Positions 7,763 through 17,301 of a stretch of DNA of 64,000 nt are shown here, piece after piece. The position numbers and the translations under genes were made by a program. The DNA lies in NCBI GenBank assembly GCA_013297875.1, contig JAAFIW010000011.1:62001-126000 (forward strand). Direction: 5' to 3'. The stretch is from Comamonadaceae bacterium. GTDB taxonomy: Bacteria; Pseudomonadota; Gammaproteobacteria; Burkholderiales; Burkholderiaceae_C. The notes under the pieces are model-generated. The model was not told the origin of the DNA. It searched no databases and worked only from the letters and a program-made list of their open reading frames with translations. How positions within the stretch are numbered: the stretch's first letter is position 1; every line of letters starts with the position of its first letter.

Positions 7763-10636
7763 TCAGGCACCCAGACTTTGCCGCGCATCGGTGGAATGCG
7801 TGAAGTAGCGGGTGGTCAGGTCATCAGACAGTTGCCAGGCGGTGGTTTGGCAGCGCTGCAGCTGCGTCAGCAGGTAGGGGTAGGGGCTGGCGGGTTGCGA
7901 TTGATCTTGCAGGTGGTCTTGCGACTGGGATTGCGACTGGGATTGCGACTGGGACTGTGATTGCGACGAAGCCTGGCCTGGCATTTCACCGTCTGCTTCC
8001 GCCAGTGATTCGGCTTCCTGGGTGTCGGCAGGGGCCGGGCCGTCAAACGGTTTGAAGGGTTTGAACGCCGGGAAGCTGCCAAACCCCGCCTCCGCGGCCG
8101 CATCCGTCTGCATCAGTTCGGCCAGATTCCAGCCCTGGGGGTCGGGCACTTGCTGGGCGATCTCGGGTATTTCGTCGGTGCCGCTGCCAGCCAGTTTGGC
8201 CACGCGGCCGCGCAGGGTTTTGGCGATCCAGCCCAGGCTGCGGGGGTTGTCGCGGTCCAGCATCAGCAGGTCCAGCAGCGCGGCCATGTCGTGGCGTTGC
8301 TGGTAGTGGGCGTGAAAGGTGATGGTGCTGTCAAACAAGGCCACGATGGCGTCAAAGCCGCCTTCGTCTTGCGCGGCACCGGTTTCCACACCCTGCTTCA
8401 AGCTGCTGGCCAGAAAGCCCAGGCGCTCGATCAGGCGGCCGGCTGACAGCAGGCGCCAGCCGTCGTCGCGCGTCATGCGGTCGGTCTGCGCGCCGGTGAT
8501 GGCGGCCATCTGGCTGCTGGCGGCGTCCAGCGCGCGCAGGGCCTGGGCCACGGAGTAGTCGCCGTCGCCCACCTGCGCCGGGTGGTTGCTGGCGCATTGC
8601 TCAAAGAAGTCGCGCTCGGCGCGCACCACCAGCTTCCATTGCTCCAGGCTCAGGCGCTCGCGCACGGCCGATGCGGCGTTTTTCAGAGCGCGCAGGTTGT
8701 AGCCCACGCTGGTCAGCTGCTCCGGGTTGGCCAGCGCGGCAATCAGCGAGCGCTCAAACACGCGGCGCGCCTGCACCGCGCTGGGCACGCTGGGCAGCAC
8801 CAGCGCATGCTGCACGGCTAGTGAGCCAAGCCAGGTGAGCAGGGCTTGCGCGTTCTGGTCTTCGCCGTTCAGGCAGGTCAAGGTCAAGCGGGCCAGCGCA
8901 ATGCTGTTTTCGCAGCGCTCGGTGTAGCGGCCCAGCCAGAACAGGTTTTCAGCCGCCCGGCTGGTGATGCTGTGCTGCTGGCCGGTGGTGGCTGGCTGTG
9001 GGTGTTGCAGCAAGGTGGTGGTGTCTACCCGGGCGCCGGCTTGTTGATCGGTCAGCACCCACACGTCGGCACTGCTGCCGCCGCGCTGCATCGAGGCAAT
9101 GTGCAGCTCGCGGTGCGCCAGCCGGGCCAGGCCGCCGGGTAGCACCCGAAAGGCCTGTGGGCCCTGCGTGGGGTCGGCCAGCACAAACACCCGCAGCGCC
9201 ACCGAGCGCGGCACGATGTGCGCGCTGGCGTCGGCATCGCCCATCTCGGGTGCCTGCCAGGTGGGCATTTGCGACAGCGGCATAAAGGCTTGCACGGTGT
9301 ATTCGTCGCCCTGTCGGGCAATGCGGCCAGCCCATTCGTCGACGTTTCGACGCGACGCGCCGCTGATGGCGGCTCCGCCAAAGCCACCAGGCCAGGTGGG
9401 TTTGATGGCGCATTCGGCCAGGCGCGGCAACACCGCTTCCATGGCCGCGCGCTCGCCGCACCACCAGGTGGGCAGCGAGGGCAACAGCAGCTCTTCATTG
9501 AGCAGGTGGCGCGACAGCGCGGGCAAAAAACCCAGCAGCGCGGTGGATTCCAAAAACGCCGAGCCCGGCGTGTTGGCCACCAGCACGTTGCCCGCGCGAA
9601 TGACCTGCAGCAAGCCGGGCACACCCAGCGTGGAGTCGGCGCGCAGCTCCAGCGGGTCTAAAAACTCGTCGTCCAGGCGCTTGAGCAGCCCGTGCACCGG
9701 TTGCAGGCCGTGCAGGGTTTTCAAATACAGCCGGGTGCCGCGCACCGTCAGGTCGCCGCCTTCCACCAGCGTCAGACCCAGGTAGCGCGCCAGGTAGGCG
9801 TGCTCGAAATAGGTTTCGTTGTAGGGCCCCGGCGTGAGCAGCACGATGCGCGGGGTGTCTCCACGGGCATCCACCGGGCACAGCAGCTTCATGCCGTCTA
9901 CCAGCGCGCGGTAGGCCCCAGCCAGCCGCTGCACCCGCATGTCGGCAAAGGCCTGTGGAAACTGGCGCGAAATGATGAGCCGGTTTTCCAGCAGGTAGCC
10001 CAGGCCTGAGGGTGCCTGGGTGCGCTGCGTCACCACCGCCCAGCGGCCATCGGGCCCGCGCGCCAGGTCAAACGCGGCAATGTGCAGGTGGCGGCCCCCG
10101 GCGGGCTGGTTGCCGTGCATGGCACGCAGGTAGCCAGGGTGGCCCTGCACCAGCGCGGGCGGCAGCAGCCCCTGCTGTAACAAGGTTTGCGGGCCATACA
10201 CATCGGCCATCACGCGGTTGAGCAGGCGCATGCGCTGCAACACGCCCACTTCAATTTGCTGCCAGCTGTCGGGCGTGACGATCAGCGGAAACAAATCCAG
10301 GCTCCAGGGGCGCTGCGGGCCGTCGGCGTCGGCATACACGTTGTAGGTCACGCCGTTGTCGCGAATCTGCCGTTGCACATGGGTGGTGCGCTGGTTCAGA
10401 TCAGAAAAGCCTTCCAGCCCCAAATTTCCAAAGAACTGGCCCCACGTGCTGGCCAGTGGCGCACGAGCAGCTATGGAATGAATAGCGTCCGATGTGTTTG
10501 GCGGCGTTGCAAAACCCCGCAATTCGTCAAAGTGCCCCGCTGCGGCCAGCGGTGCCATCGCATTGGCCAACTCAGCCGGTGTGGTGCCGCCCTCTGGGCT
10601 GAAGAAAAAGTCTTGGGTTGATGTCACGGGAGGCAT
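7763..10636 (-). CDS. Circularly permuted type 2 ATP-grasp protein fused to alpha-E domain
   Basis: A 957-aa fusion. Residues about 50-530 match the circularly permuted ATP-grasp family (COG2308): TYNVYADADGPQRPWSLDL, RMRLLNRVMADVYGPQ, ILLTPGPYNETYFEHAYLA, FLESTALLGFLP and LPTWWCGE are characteristic. Residues about 555-880 are an alpha-E domain (COG2307; RAAENLFWLGRYTERCENSI). A low-complexity Ser-Gln tract separates this from the C-terminal tail. ATP-grasp enzymes of this type probably form peptide/amide bonds. It is the first gene of the set with the transglutaminase. Residues near 45 (AIHSIAARA) are encoded by a copy of dispersed repeat A. Confidence 0.9.
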   Translation of the reverse strand: MPPVTSTQDFFFSPEGGTTPAELANAMAPLAAAGHFDELRGFATPPNTSDAIHSIAARAPLASTWGQFFGNLGLEGFSDLNQRTTHVQRQIRDNGVTYNVYADADGPQRPWSLDLFPLIVTPDSWQQIEVGVLQRMRLLNRVMADVYGPQTLLQQGLLPPALVQGHPGYLRAMHGNQPAGGRHLHIAAFDLARGPDGRWAVVTQRTQAPSGLGYLLENRLIISRQFPQAFADMRVQRLAGAYRALVDGMKLLCPVDARGDTPRIVLLTPGPYNETYFEHAYLARYLGLTLVEGGDLTVRGTRLYLKTLHGLQPVHGLLKRLDDEFLDPLELRADSTLGVPGLLQVIRAGNVLVANTPGSAFLESTALLGFLPALSRHLLNEELLLPSLPTWWCGERAAMEAVLPRLAECAIKPTWPGGFGGAAISGASRRNVDEWAGRIARQGDEYTVQAFMPLSQMPTWQAPEMGDADASAHIVPRSVALRVFVLADPTQGPQAFRVLPGGLARLAHRELHIASMQRGGSSADVWVLTDQQAGARVDTTTLLQHPQPATTGQQHSITSRAAENLFWLGRYTERCENSIALARLTLTCLNGEDQNAQALLTWLGSLAVQHALVLPSVPSAVQARRVFERSLIAALANPEQLTSVGYNLRALKNAASAVRERLSLEQWKLVVRAERDFFEQCASNHPAQVGDGDYSVAQALRALDAASSQMAAITGAQTDRMTRDDGWRLLSAGRLIERLGFLASSLKQGVETGAAQDEGGFDAIVALFDSTITFHAHYQQRHDMAALLDLLMLDRDNPRSLGWIAKTLRGRVAKLAGSGTDEIPEIAQQVPDPQGWNLAELMQTDAAAEAGFGSFPAFKPFKPFDGPAPADTQEAESLAEADGEMPGQASSQSQSQSQSQSQSQSQDHLQDQSQPASPYPYLLTQLQRCQTTAWQLSDDLTTRYFTHSTDARQSLGA
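7907..7972 (-). repeat. 12-bp tandem repeat encoding a Ser-Gln tract
   Basis: Near-identical 12-bp units (GCGACTGGGATT on the plus strand) repeat about four and a half times. In the coding strand they give alternating Ser-Gln in the linker after the alpha-E domain. Perfect units make it prone to length change by slippage. Confidence 0.9.
10460..10487 (+). repeat. Dispersed repeat A, short copy inside a coding sequence
   Basis: GCGCACGAGCAGCTATGGAA followed by an ATAGCG tail. It shares its GCACGAGCAGCTA variant with the copy at 35068 and lies in frame near the N-terminus of the ATP-grasp gene. Confidence 0.6.
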
Positions 10637-10740
10637 TCTTACATTCAGGCTGGGCAGTGACCTGCCCGTCAGCTGTGCCCACGGGCGCGCTGCCTTCCCC
10701 TTTTTCTTGCCGCCACAGGCAAATTTATAGCCAAAACAGC

Positions 10741-10788
10741 CAATCGCCCAGGTGAATACTGCTCAAGCAGCTACTAAAAATATAGCAA
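10741..10788 (+). repeat. Dispersed repeat A
   Basis: A well-conserved copy ending 7 bp beyond the stop codon of the 1321-aa giant gene, which is transcribed from the other side. CGCCCAGGTGAATACTGCTC is followed by the rest of the core and a TATAGCAA tail. Confidence 0.85.
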
Positions 10789-10794
10789 TTTGAT

Positions 10795-13700
10795 CTAAAA
10801 CCAGAAGCTCCCCGACGGCAAATCTGGCGGCAAGCCGATCAGGGTCAAAGGCAGGTTGCCGGCCCCGCCCGTTACCGCAATGCTGCCGTTGGCTGCGCCG
10901 TCTGCATCGAATGGGCCGCCATCGGTGATCGCAAAGTCAATGCGCACCTTGTCGCCGACCTGTTCAATGGCAGTGGCAATGTTGTTCCAGACGCCTTGCT
11001 TGTTTTGCACCCAGTAGCCATTGGGGTTGGTGGTGGCGTCGACAAAGATGCTGAAGGTTTCGGTCTGCCCTGTAGCGCCAATGGCAGCATTGAAGCTGAT
11101 GGCACCACTGCTCAGGTTCAGCAGGGCAGGCAGGTTCACCGGTGTTGCGATTTTGAAGTTGGTGATGACAGCCTGACCGGTGTCGGTGTCGGTGATGCCT
11201 TTGTTGGAATCGGCCACCACGGTGACAAAGCGGGTGCTGCCCGGCAACTGCGCAGAGCTGACGTTGGCCTGGCCACTGTCTGACAGGCCATCGCCATTGC
11301 CGTCGCCCAGCAGGCCGCTTGCGGTGGGTGGGCGGGCCTGGTTTTCCTGGGTGTTGGGCACGCCGTCGCCGTCCGCATCAAGACCGGTGGGCGGGGCTGG
11401 GGGCGCTGCGGTGGCGTTAGCCACCAGGGTAACGGGCAGGCTGGCGGCGTCGTTGCCCGCTGCGTCTTGAATGGCGTTGGCATCGTCGGCTGCGCTCGGA
11501 TCGGTGTAGGCGACAGAGACGCCCTGCTCGGAGGTGACGGCGCTGGCCAGGGTCAGGGTGACGGTTTTTGCAACAGCGTTGACGGCCACCGCAGTCACCG
11601 CATTCGGGGCTGCAGCGGTGAGCACAGCAAAGGCACCCACAGGTGGTGGGTTGGCGGCATCCAGGTTGCTGGCGTCGGTATAGGTCAGCACCAGTCGGTT
11701 GCCGTTCACAGTAGCGCTGGCAAAAACAGGGCGGGTGGTTTCAACGGCCAGGGTGGGTGTGCTGCCTGCGCTGCCGGTGTTGCCTGCTGCATCGGTGTAG
11801 CTGGCAGCAGCGACCGTGATGCTGGCATTGGCTGCGGTGTTGGCTTTGGGGGTGAAAGTGGCGGTGCGGGTGAGGCCCGCACCGCTCAACGCACCCAAGC
11901 TGCCGCCAATGGTGGTGATGTCACCGGCTGCAAAGCTGGCCCCAGGGTCTTCGCTGAATGTGAAGGTGATGGTGGCGGTTTCGCCGATCTTCACGGCGGG
12001 AACGTTGCTGGTGATGGCGACGGTGGGGGCCTGGGTGTCAATGGCCAGCGCGGGTGTGATGCCAGCGCCGCCGGTGTTGCCTGCTGCATCTGTGTAGCTG
12101 GCAGCAGCCACGGTGATGCTGGCATTCGCAGTGGTGTTGGCTGCGGGGGTGAAGGTGGCGGTGCGGGTGAGGCCAGCACCTGTGATCGCACCCAGGGTAC
12201 CGGTGGTGGTGGTGATGTCACCGGCGACAAAACTGGCCCCAGGGTCTTCGCTGAAGGTGAAGGTAATCGTTGAGGTTTCGCCAATCTTCACGGCGGCGAC
12301 GTTGCTGGTGATGGCGACCGTGGGGGCCACGCCGTCGATGACGATGGCTTTGTTGGCGCCCAACGAGCCTTGCCCTGCGGGTGCTGCCAGGGTGAGGATG
12401 GCGTTGTTGCCTGCAGCGTCCCTGATGGTGCCGCCATTCAAAGCCAGGGCGGTGCTGCTGAACTGATCCAGGTCGGCGCTGATGTCGCCAGCCTGCACGG
12501 TGTAGGTGAAGGTCAGGGTGTTGGTACCCGAGCCGCTGGCATAGGTGGCGGTGCGGTCAGTGGCACCGGTTTCCAGCAGCAAGGTGGGCGTGCCGGTCAC
12601 GAGTACGGCTTCGTTGAAGGCTACCGTGAGCGTGATGACGCTGCCCACGCCGTAGGCACGGTTGGCGTTGCTGGAGGTCACGGGGGCTACTGGGTTGGCG
12701 GTGTTCAGGTGCACCACGGTGTTGCCAGCACCATTGCCTATGAAGACATCCAGGTCACCATCGCTGTCGATGTCCACCATGGTGGGGACAGCCAGATTGG
12801 TCACACTACCCAGACCATAGGGGTTGGTGGTGGCCGCACCAAAGGCGGGACGGGTGGCACTGCCGGTGTTCAACTGCACCAGGGTGTTGCCGTCAAGGTT
12901 GCCAATCAAAACATCCAGGTCGCCATCGCCGTCAATGTCCAACAAACTGGGGCTGGCGAAGGAGTCAACAAACCGCAAACCATAGGGGTTGGTGGTGGCA
13001 GCACCAAAAGTGGGGCTGGTGGCGCTGCCGGTGTTCAACTGCACCAGGTTGTTGCCGCTGCTGTTGCCAATCAAGGCATCCAGGTCCCCGTCGCCGTCGA
13101 TGTCGCCGAAGCTGGGGCTGGCGTAAAAGCCCACGTTGACCAACCCGTAGGGGCGGTTCGTGGCGGCACCAAAGGCGGGGCTGGTAGCGCTGCCGAGGTT
13201 CAGTTGCACCACGACATTGCCATTGCGTTCGCCAATCAAGGCATCCAGATCACCGTCGCCGTCAATGTCTACCAAGCTGAGGCTGGCGAAGGTGCCCACG
13301 TCGGACAAGCCATAGGGGTTGGTGGTGGCGGTGGCAAAAGCGGGGCTGCTCGCGCTGCCAGTGTTCAGGTGCAATAGGGTGTTGCCATAGCGTTCGCCAA
13401 TCAAGGCATCCAGGTCACCGTCGCCGTCAATGTCCACAAACCTGGGGCTGGCACCGAAGCCCACATCGGCCAGTCCGTAGGGGTTGATGGTGGCTGCAGC
13501 CAGAACCGGGATGAATGTGAGCGCGCCGCGCGGTGCCACGCCATCGATCACGATGTTGGCGTTGGCACCCAAGGAGCCGGTCGCGCCAGGCGCGGCTAGG
13601 GTGAGCACGGCGTTGTTGCCCGCCGCGTCCGTGATGCTGCCGCCATTGAGCTTGAGCGCGCTGGCGTTGACCACGTCGAGGTCAGCCGAGGTGTCGCCTG

Positions 13701-14760
13701 CACGCACGGTGTAGCTGAAGGTCAGTGTGGTGGTTCCTGAGCCTGATGTGTAGACGGCTGCGCGGTCTGTGCTGCCTGTTTCCAGGGCGATGGAGGGAGT
13801 GCCCACCACGTTGACCACTTCGTTGAAGGCAATGGTGATCGTGATCACGCTGCCCACGCCATACGTGCCATTGGCGGTGGTGGGGGTGATGGCAATCGTC
13901 GGGTTAGCCATGTTCAATTGCACGGAGATGTTGCCCAGCGAGTTGCCAATCAGCGCATCCAGATCACCGTCGGCATCGATGTCCACAAAGGCGGGCTCGA
14001 TCGAAAAGGTCACAAAGCTCAGGTTGTAAGGGCGGGTCGTGGCCGCAGCGAATGCCGGGCTGGTGGCGTTGCCGGTATTGAGCTGCAGCACCACGTTGCC
14101 CTGAAAGTAGCCATACAAGGCATCCAGGTCGCCATCGGTGTCGATGTCGGCAAAGCTGGCGCTGGCGTAGGTGCCGGAATCGGCCAGCCCATAAGGGTTG
14201 GGCGTGGCAGCCGCAAACGCCGGGCGGGTGGCGCTGCCCGTGTTCAATTGCAGCGCGGTGCTGCCCAGGCTGTTGCCGATCAGTGCATCCAGGTCGCCGT
14301 CGCCGTCAATGTCTACCAGCGCTGCGCTGGCGGCGGCACCTGCGTTGGCCAGGCCGTAGGGGTTGGTGGTGCCCGTGGCAAAGGCCGGGCTGGTGCGGCT
14401 GCCCGTGTTCAGCTGTACCACTGTGTTGCCCAGGTTGTTGGAAATTACTGCGTCGAGATCACCATCGCCATCGATGTCGACCAGGCGTGGGCTGGCGTAA
14501 GTGCCAACGTTGGCCAGACCATACGGATTGGTGACCACCGCGCCAAAGGCGGGCTGGATGTTGCTGCCGGTGTTCAACTGCACCAGCGTGTTGCCTTCCC
14601 GGTTGCCAACCAGGGCATCCAGGTCGCCATCACCGTCGATGTCGACAAAGCTGGGGCTGGCATACGAGCCTGCGTCTGCCAGGCCATACGGATTAGCTGT
14701 GTGCGCTGCAAAGTTGATCGGGCCCGTGAGCGTGCCGTGGGGGCGGGTGGTGTCTGCCAT
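10795..14760 (-). CDS. Giant FG-GAP/Ig-like repeat protein with choice-of-anchor U-type C-terminus (1321 aa)
   Basis: A modular, presumably extracellular protein. Residues 1-285: five repeats of about 57 aa, each with a DIDGDGDLDALIGN calcium loop (FG-GAP/VCBS-like). About 287-410: an Ig-like domain. About 413-690: five more repeats. About 690-810: a second Ig-like domain. About 812-1005: two Big_12-like domains (VAITSNVAAVKIGET). About 1007-1115: an SwmB-like domain. About 1120-1160: Asp-rich thrombospondin-3-like loops (DADGDGVPNTQE). About 1173-1321: a domain resembling choice-of-anchor U, ending PPDLPSGSFWF. There is no N-terminal signal peptide, so type I secretion is possible but no exporter is in the window. 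In repeats 4, 5 and 10 the loop is altered (DIDTDGD, DIDADGD, DIDSDGD). It is a paralogue of the 21959-30931 gene. Confidence 0.88.
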   Translation of the reverse strand: MADTTRPHGTLTGPINFAAHTANPYGLADAGSYASPSFVDIDGDGDLDALVGNREGNTLVQLNTGSNIQPAFGAVVTNPYGLANVGTYASPRLVDIDGDGDLDAVISNNLGNTVVQLNTGSRTSPAFATGTTNPYGLANAGAAASAALVDIDGDGDLDALIGNSLGSTALQLNTGSATRPAFAAATPNPYGLADSGTYASASFADIDTDGDLDALYGYFQGNVVLQLNTGNATSPAFAAATTRPYNLSFVTFSIEPAFVDIDADGDLDALIGNSLGNISVQLNMANPTIAITPTTANGTYGVGSVITITIAFNEVVNVVGTPSIALETGSTDRAAVYTSGSGTTTLTFSYTVRAGDTSADLDVVNASALKLNGGSITDAAGNNAVLTLAAPGATGSLGANANIVIDGVAPRGALTFIPVLAAATINPYGLADVGFGASPRFVDIDGDGDLDALIGERYGNTLLHLNTGSASSPAFATATTNPYGLSDVGTFASLSLVDIDGDGDLDALIGERNGNVVVQLNLGSATSPAFGAATNRPYGLVNVGFYASPSFGDIDGDGDLDALIGNSSGNNLVQLNTGSATSPTFGAATTNPYGLRFVDSFASPSLLDIDGDGDLDVLIGNLDGNTLVQLNTGSATRPAFGAATTNPYGLGSVTNLAVPTMVDIDSDGDLDVFIGNGAGNTVVHLNTANPVAPVTSSNANRAYGVGSVITLTVAFNEAVLVTGTPTLLLETGATDRTATYASGSGTNTLTFTYTVQAGDISADLDQFSSTALALNGGTIRDAAGNNAILTLAAPAGQGSLGANKAIVIDGVAPTVAITSNVAAVKIGETSTITFTFSEDPGASFVAGDITTTTGTLGAITGAGLTRTATFTPAANTTANASITVAAASYTDAAGNTGGAGITPALAIDTQAPTVAITSNVPAVKIGETATITFTFSEDPGASFAAGDITTIGGSLGALSGAGLTRTATFTPKANTAANASITVAAASYTDAAGNTGSAGSTPTLAVETTRPVFASATVNGNRLVLTYTDASNLDAANPPPVGAFAVLTAAAPNAVTAVAVNAVAKTVTLTLASAVTSEQGVSVAYTDPSAADDANAIQDAAGNDAASLPVTLVANATAAPPAPPTGLDADGDGVPNTQENQARPPTASGLLGDGNGDGLSDSGQANVSSAQLPGSTRFVTVVADSNKGITDTDTGQAVITNFKIATPVNLPALLNLSSGAISFNAAIGATGQTETFSIFVDATTNPNGYWVQNKQGVWNNIATAIEQVGDKVRIDFAITDGGPFDADGAANGSIAVTGGAGNLPLTLIGLPPDLPSGSFWF

Positions 14761-14804
14761 GGTTGACTTTCAGTAATCCATCGGGCCGTCGGTTACTATC
14801 TTTT

Positions 14805-14840
14805 TAATAGCTGCTTGAGCAGTATTCAAAAGGGCTGCTG
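14805..14840 (-). repeat. Dispersed repeat A (reverse orientation)
   Basis: AATAGCTGCTTGAGCAGTAT followed by AAAAGGGCTGCTGG; reverse complement of the consensus. It lies 45 bp upstream of the 1321-aa giant gene. Confidence 0.85.
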
Positions 14841-15007
14841 GTGGTTTTCACTAGAAAAACAGGCGGTGAGCGGGTATCGCGCGTTGCAGGGCTGCTTAAA
14901 AACACACTTGGCTACAGTCTGACCAAAATGGGCGCTTGTTTGTATCGTCCATTTGGACTAGGGGCGAAGGCCTCTAAATGTGCTTATGCCGAATCGATTC
15001 ACTCTAT

Positions 15008-15034
15008 TTTTTGTAGCTGCTTGAGCAGGTATTT
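15008..15034 (-). repeat. Dispersed repeat A (reverse orientation)
   Basis: TTGTAGCTGCTTGAGCAGGT ending 3 bp before the TTG start of the GT41 gene. The in-frame TGA just upstream of that start (15022) is inside the repeat, so the repeat bounds the reading frame and forms its leader. Confidence 0.8.
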
Positions 15035-15036
15035 CC

Positions 15037-17145
15037 TTGTTTAAACCCACTTTTGACCCACAAGACGCCACCCATGCCTTTGCCCAGGCCCGCAGCCTGG
15101 AAAAGGCGGGCCAGTGGCTGGCGGCCGAGCAGGCTTACCGCGCGTTGCTGGCGCAGCAGCCCGGCCACAGCGGCGCGCAGCTGCAGCGGGCCACGGTGCT
15201 GCAGCGGCTTGGCCGGCCGCAGGAGGCACTGGCCAGCCTGGATGCGTTGTTGGCGCTGGACCCGCAGCATGCGCTGGCGCATTGCAATCGGGGGGCTTTG
15301 TTGCAACTGCAAGGCAATGCTGAGGCAGCCCAGTGGGCTTATCAGCAGGCCTTGCAATCAAACCCCCAGCTGAGCCAGGCGGCGGCCAACTGGGTGGGTT
15401 TGCTGGCCCACGCGGGGCAGCTGCAGCGCGCCATGCAGGTCATGCACATCAGCCTGCAAGCCGACCCTGACAACCCGGCCTTGCACTACCACTGGGCAGG
15501 TTTGCTGCGACAGTGGGGCCAATACCAGGGCGCGGTGGATCTGCTGCGTGCGCTGCTGCACCGCAACCCCCAGCATGCCAACGCCTGGCTGGACTTGGGT
15601 GGCCTCTTGATGCTGCAAGGTCGACCCGCCGTGGCCCAGCGCTGCTACGCCCGGCTGCTGCGCCTGCAACCGCAAAACCGCCTGGCACTGTTCAACCTGG
15701 GCCAGGCGCTGGAAGAGCAGGGCGATGCAGCGGCTGCGCTGCAGGCTTACGAGGCTGCCCAGGCGCTGGATGCCAGCGATGCCCGGCTGGCCTACCACCT
15801 GGAATTCTTGCGGCTGACGGTGTGTGACTGGCGCGACTACCACCACCGCATGGCCAGGCTGCAAGCCAGCCTGGCGGCGCACACCGAGCAGTTGGGTGCG
15901 CCCGCGCTGGCACCGCTGCGGCTGCTCAGCCTGCCGCTGCCGCTGGACTTGCAGCGGCGGGTGACGCAGCAGTGGGCCAGCAGCATTGAGCAGGCCGTGG
16001 CGGCGCTTGCGAAGCCCAGCGAAAGCCGCACACCCGTCGCGCGCCCGGTCATTCGCGTGGGCTACCTCAGCGCAGACTTTCGTAACCACGCCATGGGCGG
16101 GCTGATCCACGGCCTGTTTCGCCACCACGACCGCACCCGCTTCCAGGTGTTTGCCTACTCGCTGGTGGATGAATCGGATGCCTACACCGAGTCAATCCAG
16201 CAAGGCGTGGATCACTTTCACAGCGTGGCCGCCGACAGCGCGCAAGCCATTGCCCAGCGCATACGCGCCGATGGCATAGACGTGCTGATCGACCTGATGG
16301 GCTACACCCACCTGTCGCGCCCCGAAGTGCTGGCCTTGCGGGCCGCGCCCATTCAGTTGCACTACCTGGGTTACCCCGGCGTGCTGGCGGCGGGCTTTAT
16401 CGACGGCGTGATTGCCGACGACTGGCTGATTCCCGCGCACCCGCAGGCCCCGCACCTGCAAACCCACTACCGCGAGCCGGTGCACCGGCTGCCCAGCGCG
16501 TTTGTGGCCAGCCCCTTGCCAGCAGGCGAGGTGTCATCTGCACCCGCGCCTTCCCGTGCCGACCTGGGCCTGCCTGCCACCGGCATGGTCTACGCCTGCT
16601 TTCAGCGCCCCCACAAGCTGGATCCACACACCTTTGCGCTTTGGATGCAGGTGCTGCTGGCAGTGCCCGGCAGCGTGCTGTGGCTGGTTCAACAAGACCC
16701 GCTGGTGCAAACCCGGCTGCGTGAAGCAGCCACGGCAGCCGGCGTGCAGGCCAGCCGCCTGGTGTTCAGCGCAGCGGTACCCACCGCGCAGTTTTCGGCC
16801 CTGTGTGCCCTGGCGGATCTGATGCTAGACACCACTCACTACGGCGCCGGTGCCACCGGCGTGGCCGCACTGCGCGCCGGGCTGCCGCTGCTCACCTGCC
16901 CCGGCGACAGCTTTGCCTCGCGCATGGGTGCCAGCCTGTGCGCCGCCACTGGTTTACATGAGTTGATTTGCGAAAGCTCCAGCGCTTACCGCGACAAGGC
17001 AGTTGAGCTGGGTCTGGGCCCTGGTGCCTTGGCTTCGTATCGTCAGCGCTTGCTGGAGCAGGGCAGTCAACTGCCCTTGTTTCAAACCGCTGCCTGGGTG
17101 CAAAGTCTGGAAGTGCTGCTGGTCTCGTTGGTGCATGACGCCTGA
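15037..17145 (+). CDS. TPR protein with GT41 (O-GlcNAc transferase / SPINDLY-like) domain
   Basis: A 702-aa protein with tetratricopeptide repeats over residues 1-270 (AEQAYRALLAQQPGHSGAQL, then similar units every 34 aa) and a family GT41 catalytic domain over about 345-700. Catalytic-domain marks are RVGYLSADFRNHAMGGLIHG (with the conserved His), GIDVLIDLMGYT, APIQLHYLGYPG, FQRPHKLDP (sugar-nucleotide Lys) and DTTHYGAGATGVAALRAGLP. GT41 enzymes transfer sugars to Ser/Thr of proteins, using the TPRs to choose the substrate. The only usable start is the TTG at 15037, because a TGA lies 15 bp upstream. It sits between two giant Ser/Thr-rich repeat proteins, which makes them candidate acceptors; this is inference. 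Confidence 0.9.
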   Translation: MFKPTFDPQDATHAFAQARSLEKAGQWLAAEQAYRALLAQQPGHSGAQLQRATVLQRLGRPQEALASLDALLALDPQHALAHCNRGALLQLQGNAEAAQWAYQQALQSNPQLSQAAANWVGLLAHAGQLQRAMQVMHISLQADPDNPALHYHWAGLLRQWGQYQGAVDLLRALLHRNPQHANAWLDLGGLLMLQGRPAVAQRCYARLLRLQPQNRLALFNLGQALEEQGDAAAALQAYEAAQALDASDARLAYHLEFLRLTVCDWRDYHHRMARLQASLAAHTEQLGAPALAPLRLLSLPLPLDLQRRVTQQWASSIEQAVAALAKPSESRTPVARPVIRVGYLSADFRNHAMGGLIHGLFRHHDRTRFQVFAYSLVDESDAYTESIQQGVDHFHSVAADSAQAIAQRIRADGIDVLIDLMGYTHLSRPEVLALRAAPIQLHYLGYPGVLAAGFIDGVIADDWLIPAHPQAPHLQTHYREPVHRLPSAFVASPLPAGEVSSAPAPSRADLGLPATGMVYACFQRPHKLDPHTFALWMQVLLAVPGSVLWLVQQDPLVQTRLREAATAAGVQASRLVFSAAVPTAQFSALCALADLMLDTTHYGAGATGVAALRAGLPLLTCPGDSFASRMGASLCAATGLHELICESSSAYRDKAVELGLGPGALASYRQRLLEQGSQLPLFQTAAWVQSLEVLLVSLVHDA

Positions 17146-17175
17146 ACACGATGATTGTCTGGCGGGTTCTGCCCC

Positions 17176-17265
17176 GAGTGAGAGGCGAAACCCCCGTCAT
17201 CTGTCATGCAGCCCGCAGGGCGCGTCATCTGTCATCAAGCCGAAGGCAGGCTCTGCGCGGGGATA
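17176..17265 (+). repeat. Dispersed repeat B
   Basis: A stretch beginning GAGAGGCGAAACCCCCGTC, with CAGCCCGCAGGGCGCGTC in the middle and CAAGCCGAAGGCAGG near the end. Further copies lie at 21648, 30970 and 31250. It fills most of the gap before the histidine kinase gene. Confidence 0.85.
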
Positions 17266-17301
17266 ACCGCCGGGCCGGGGTGTCCTTTACAGTCGGGCGC
17301 C

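Larger units (their letters stand above)
14761..15036. other. Intergenic region between divergent giant and GT41 genes
   Basis: 276 bp between the starts of two divergent genes, so both promoters should be here. It holds two inverted-orientation copies of dispersed repeat A at its two ends. The middle (about 14880-15000) has no convincing ORF. No promoter hexamers could be assigned with confidence. Confidence 0.5.

Noticed and set aside
14880-15000. Possible small RNA between the divergent giant and GT41 genes
   Set aside because: No promoter, terminator or covariation evidence could be read from a single sequence.
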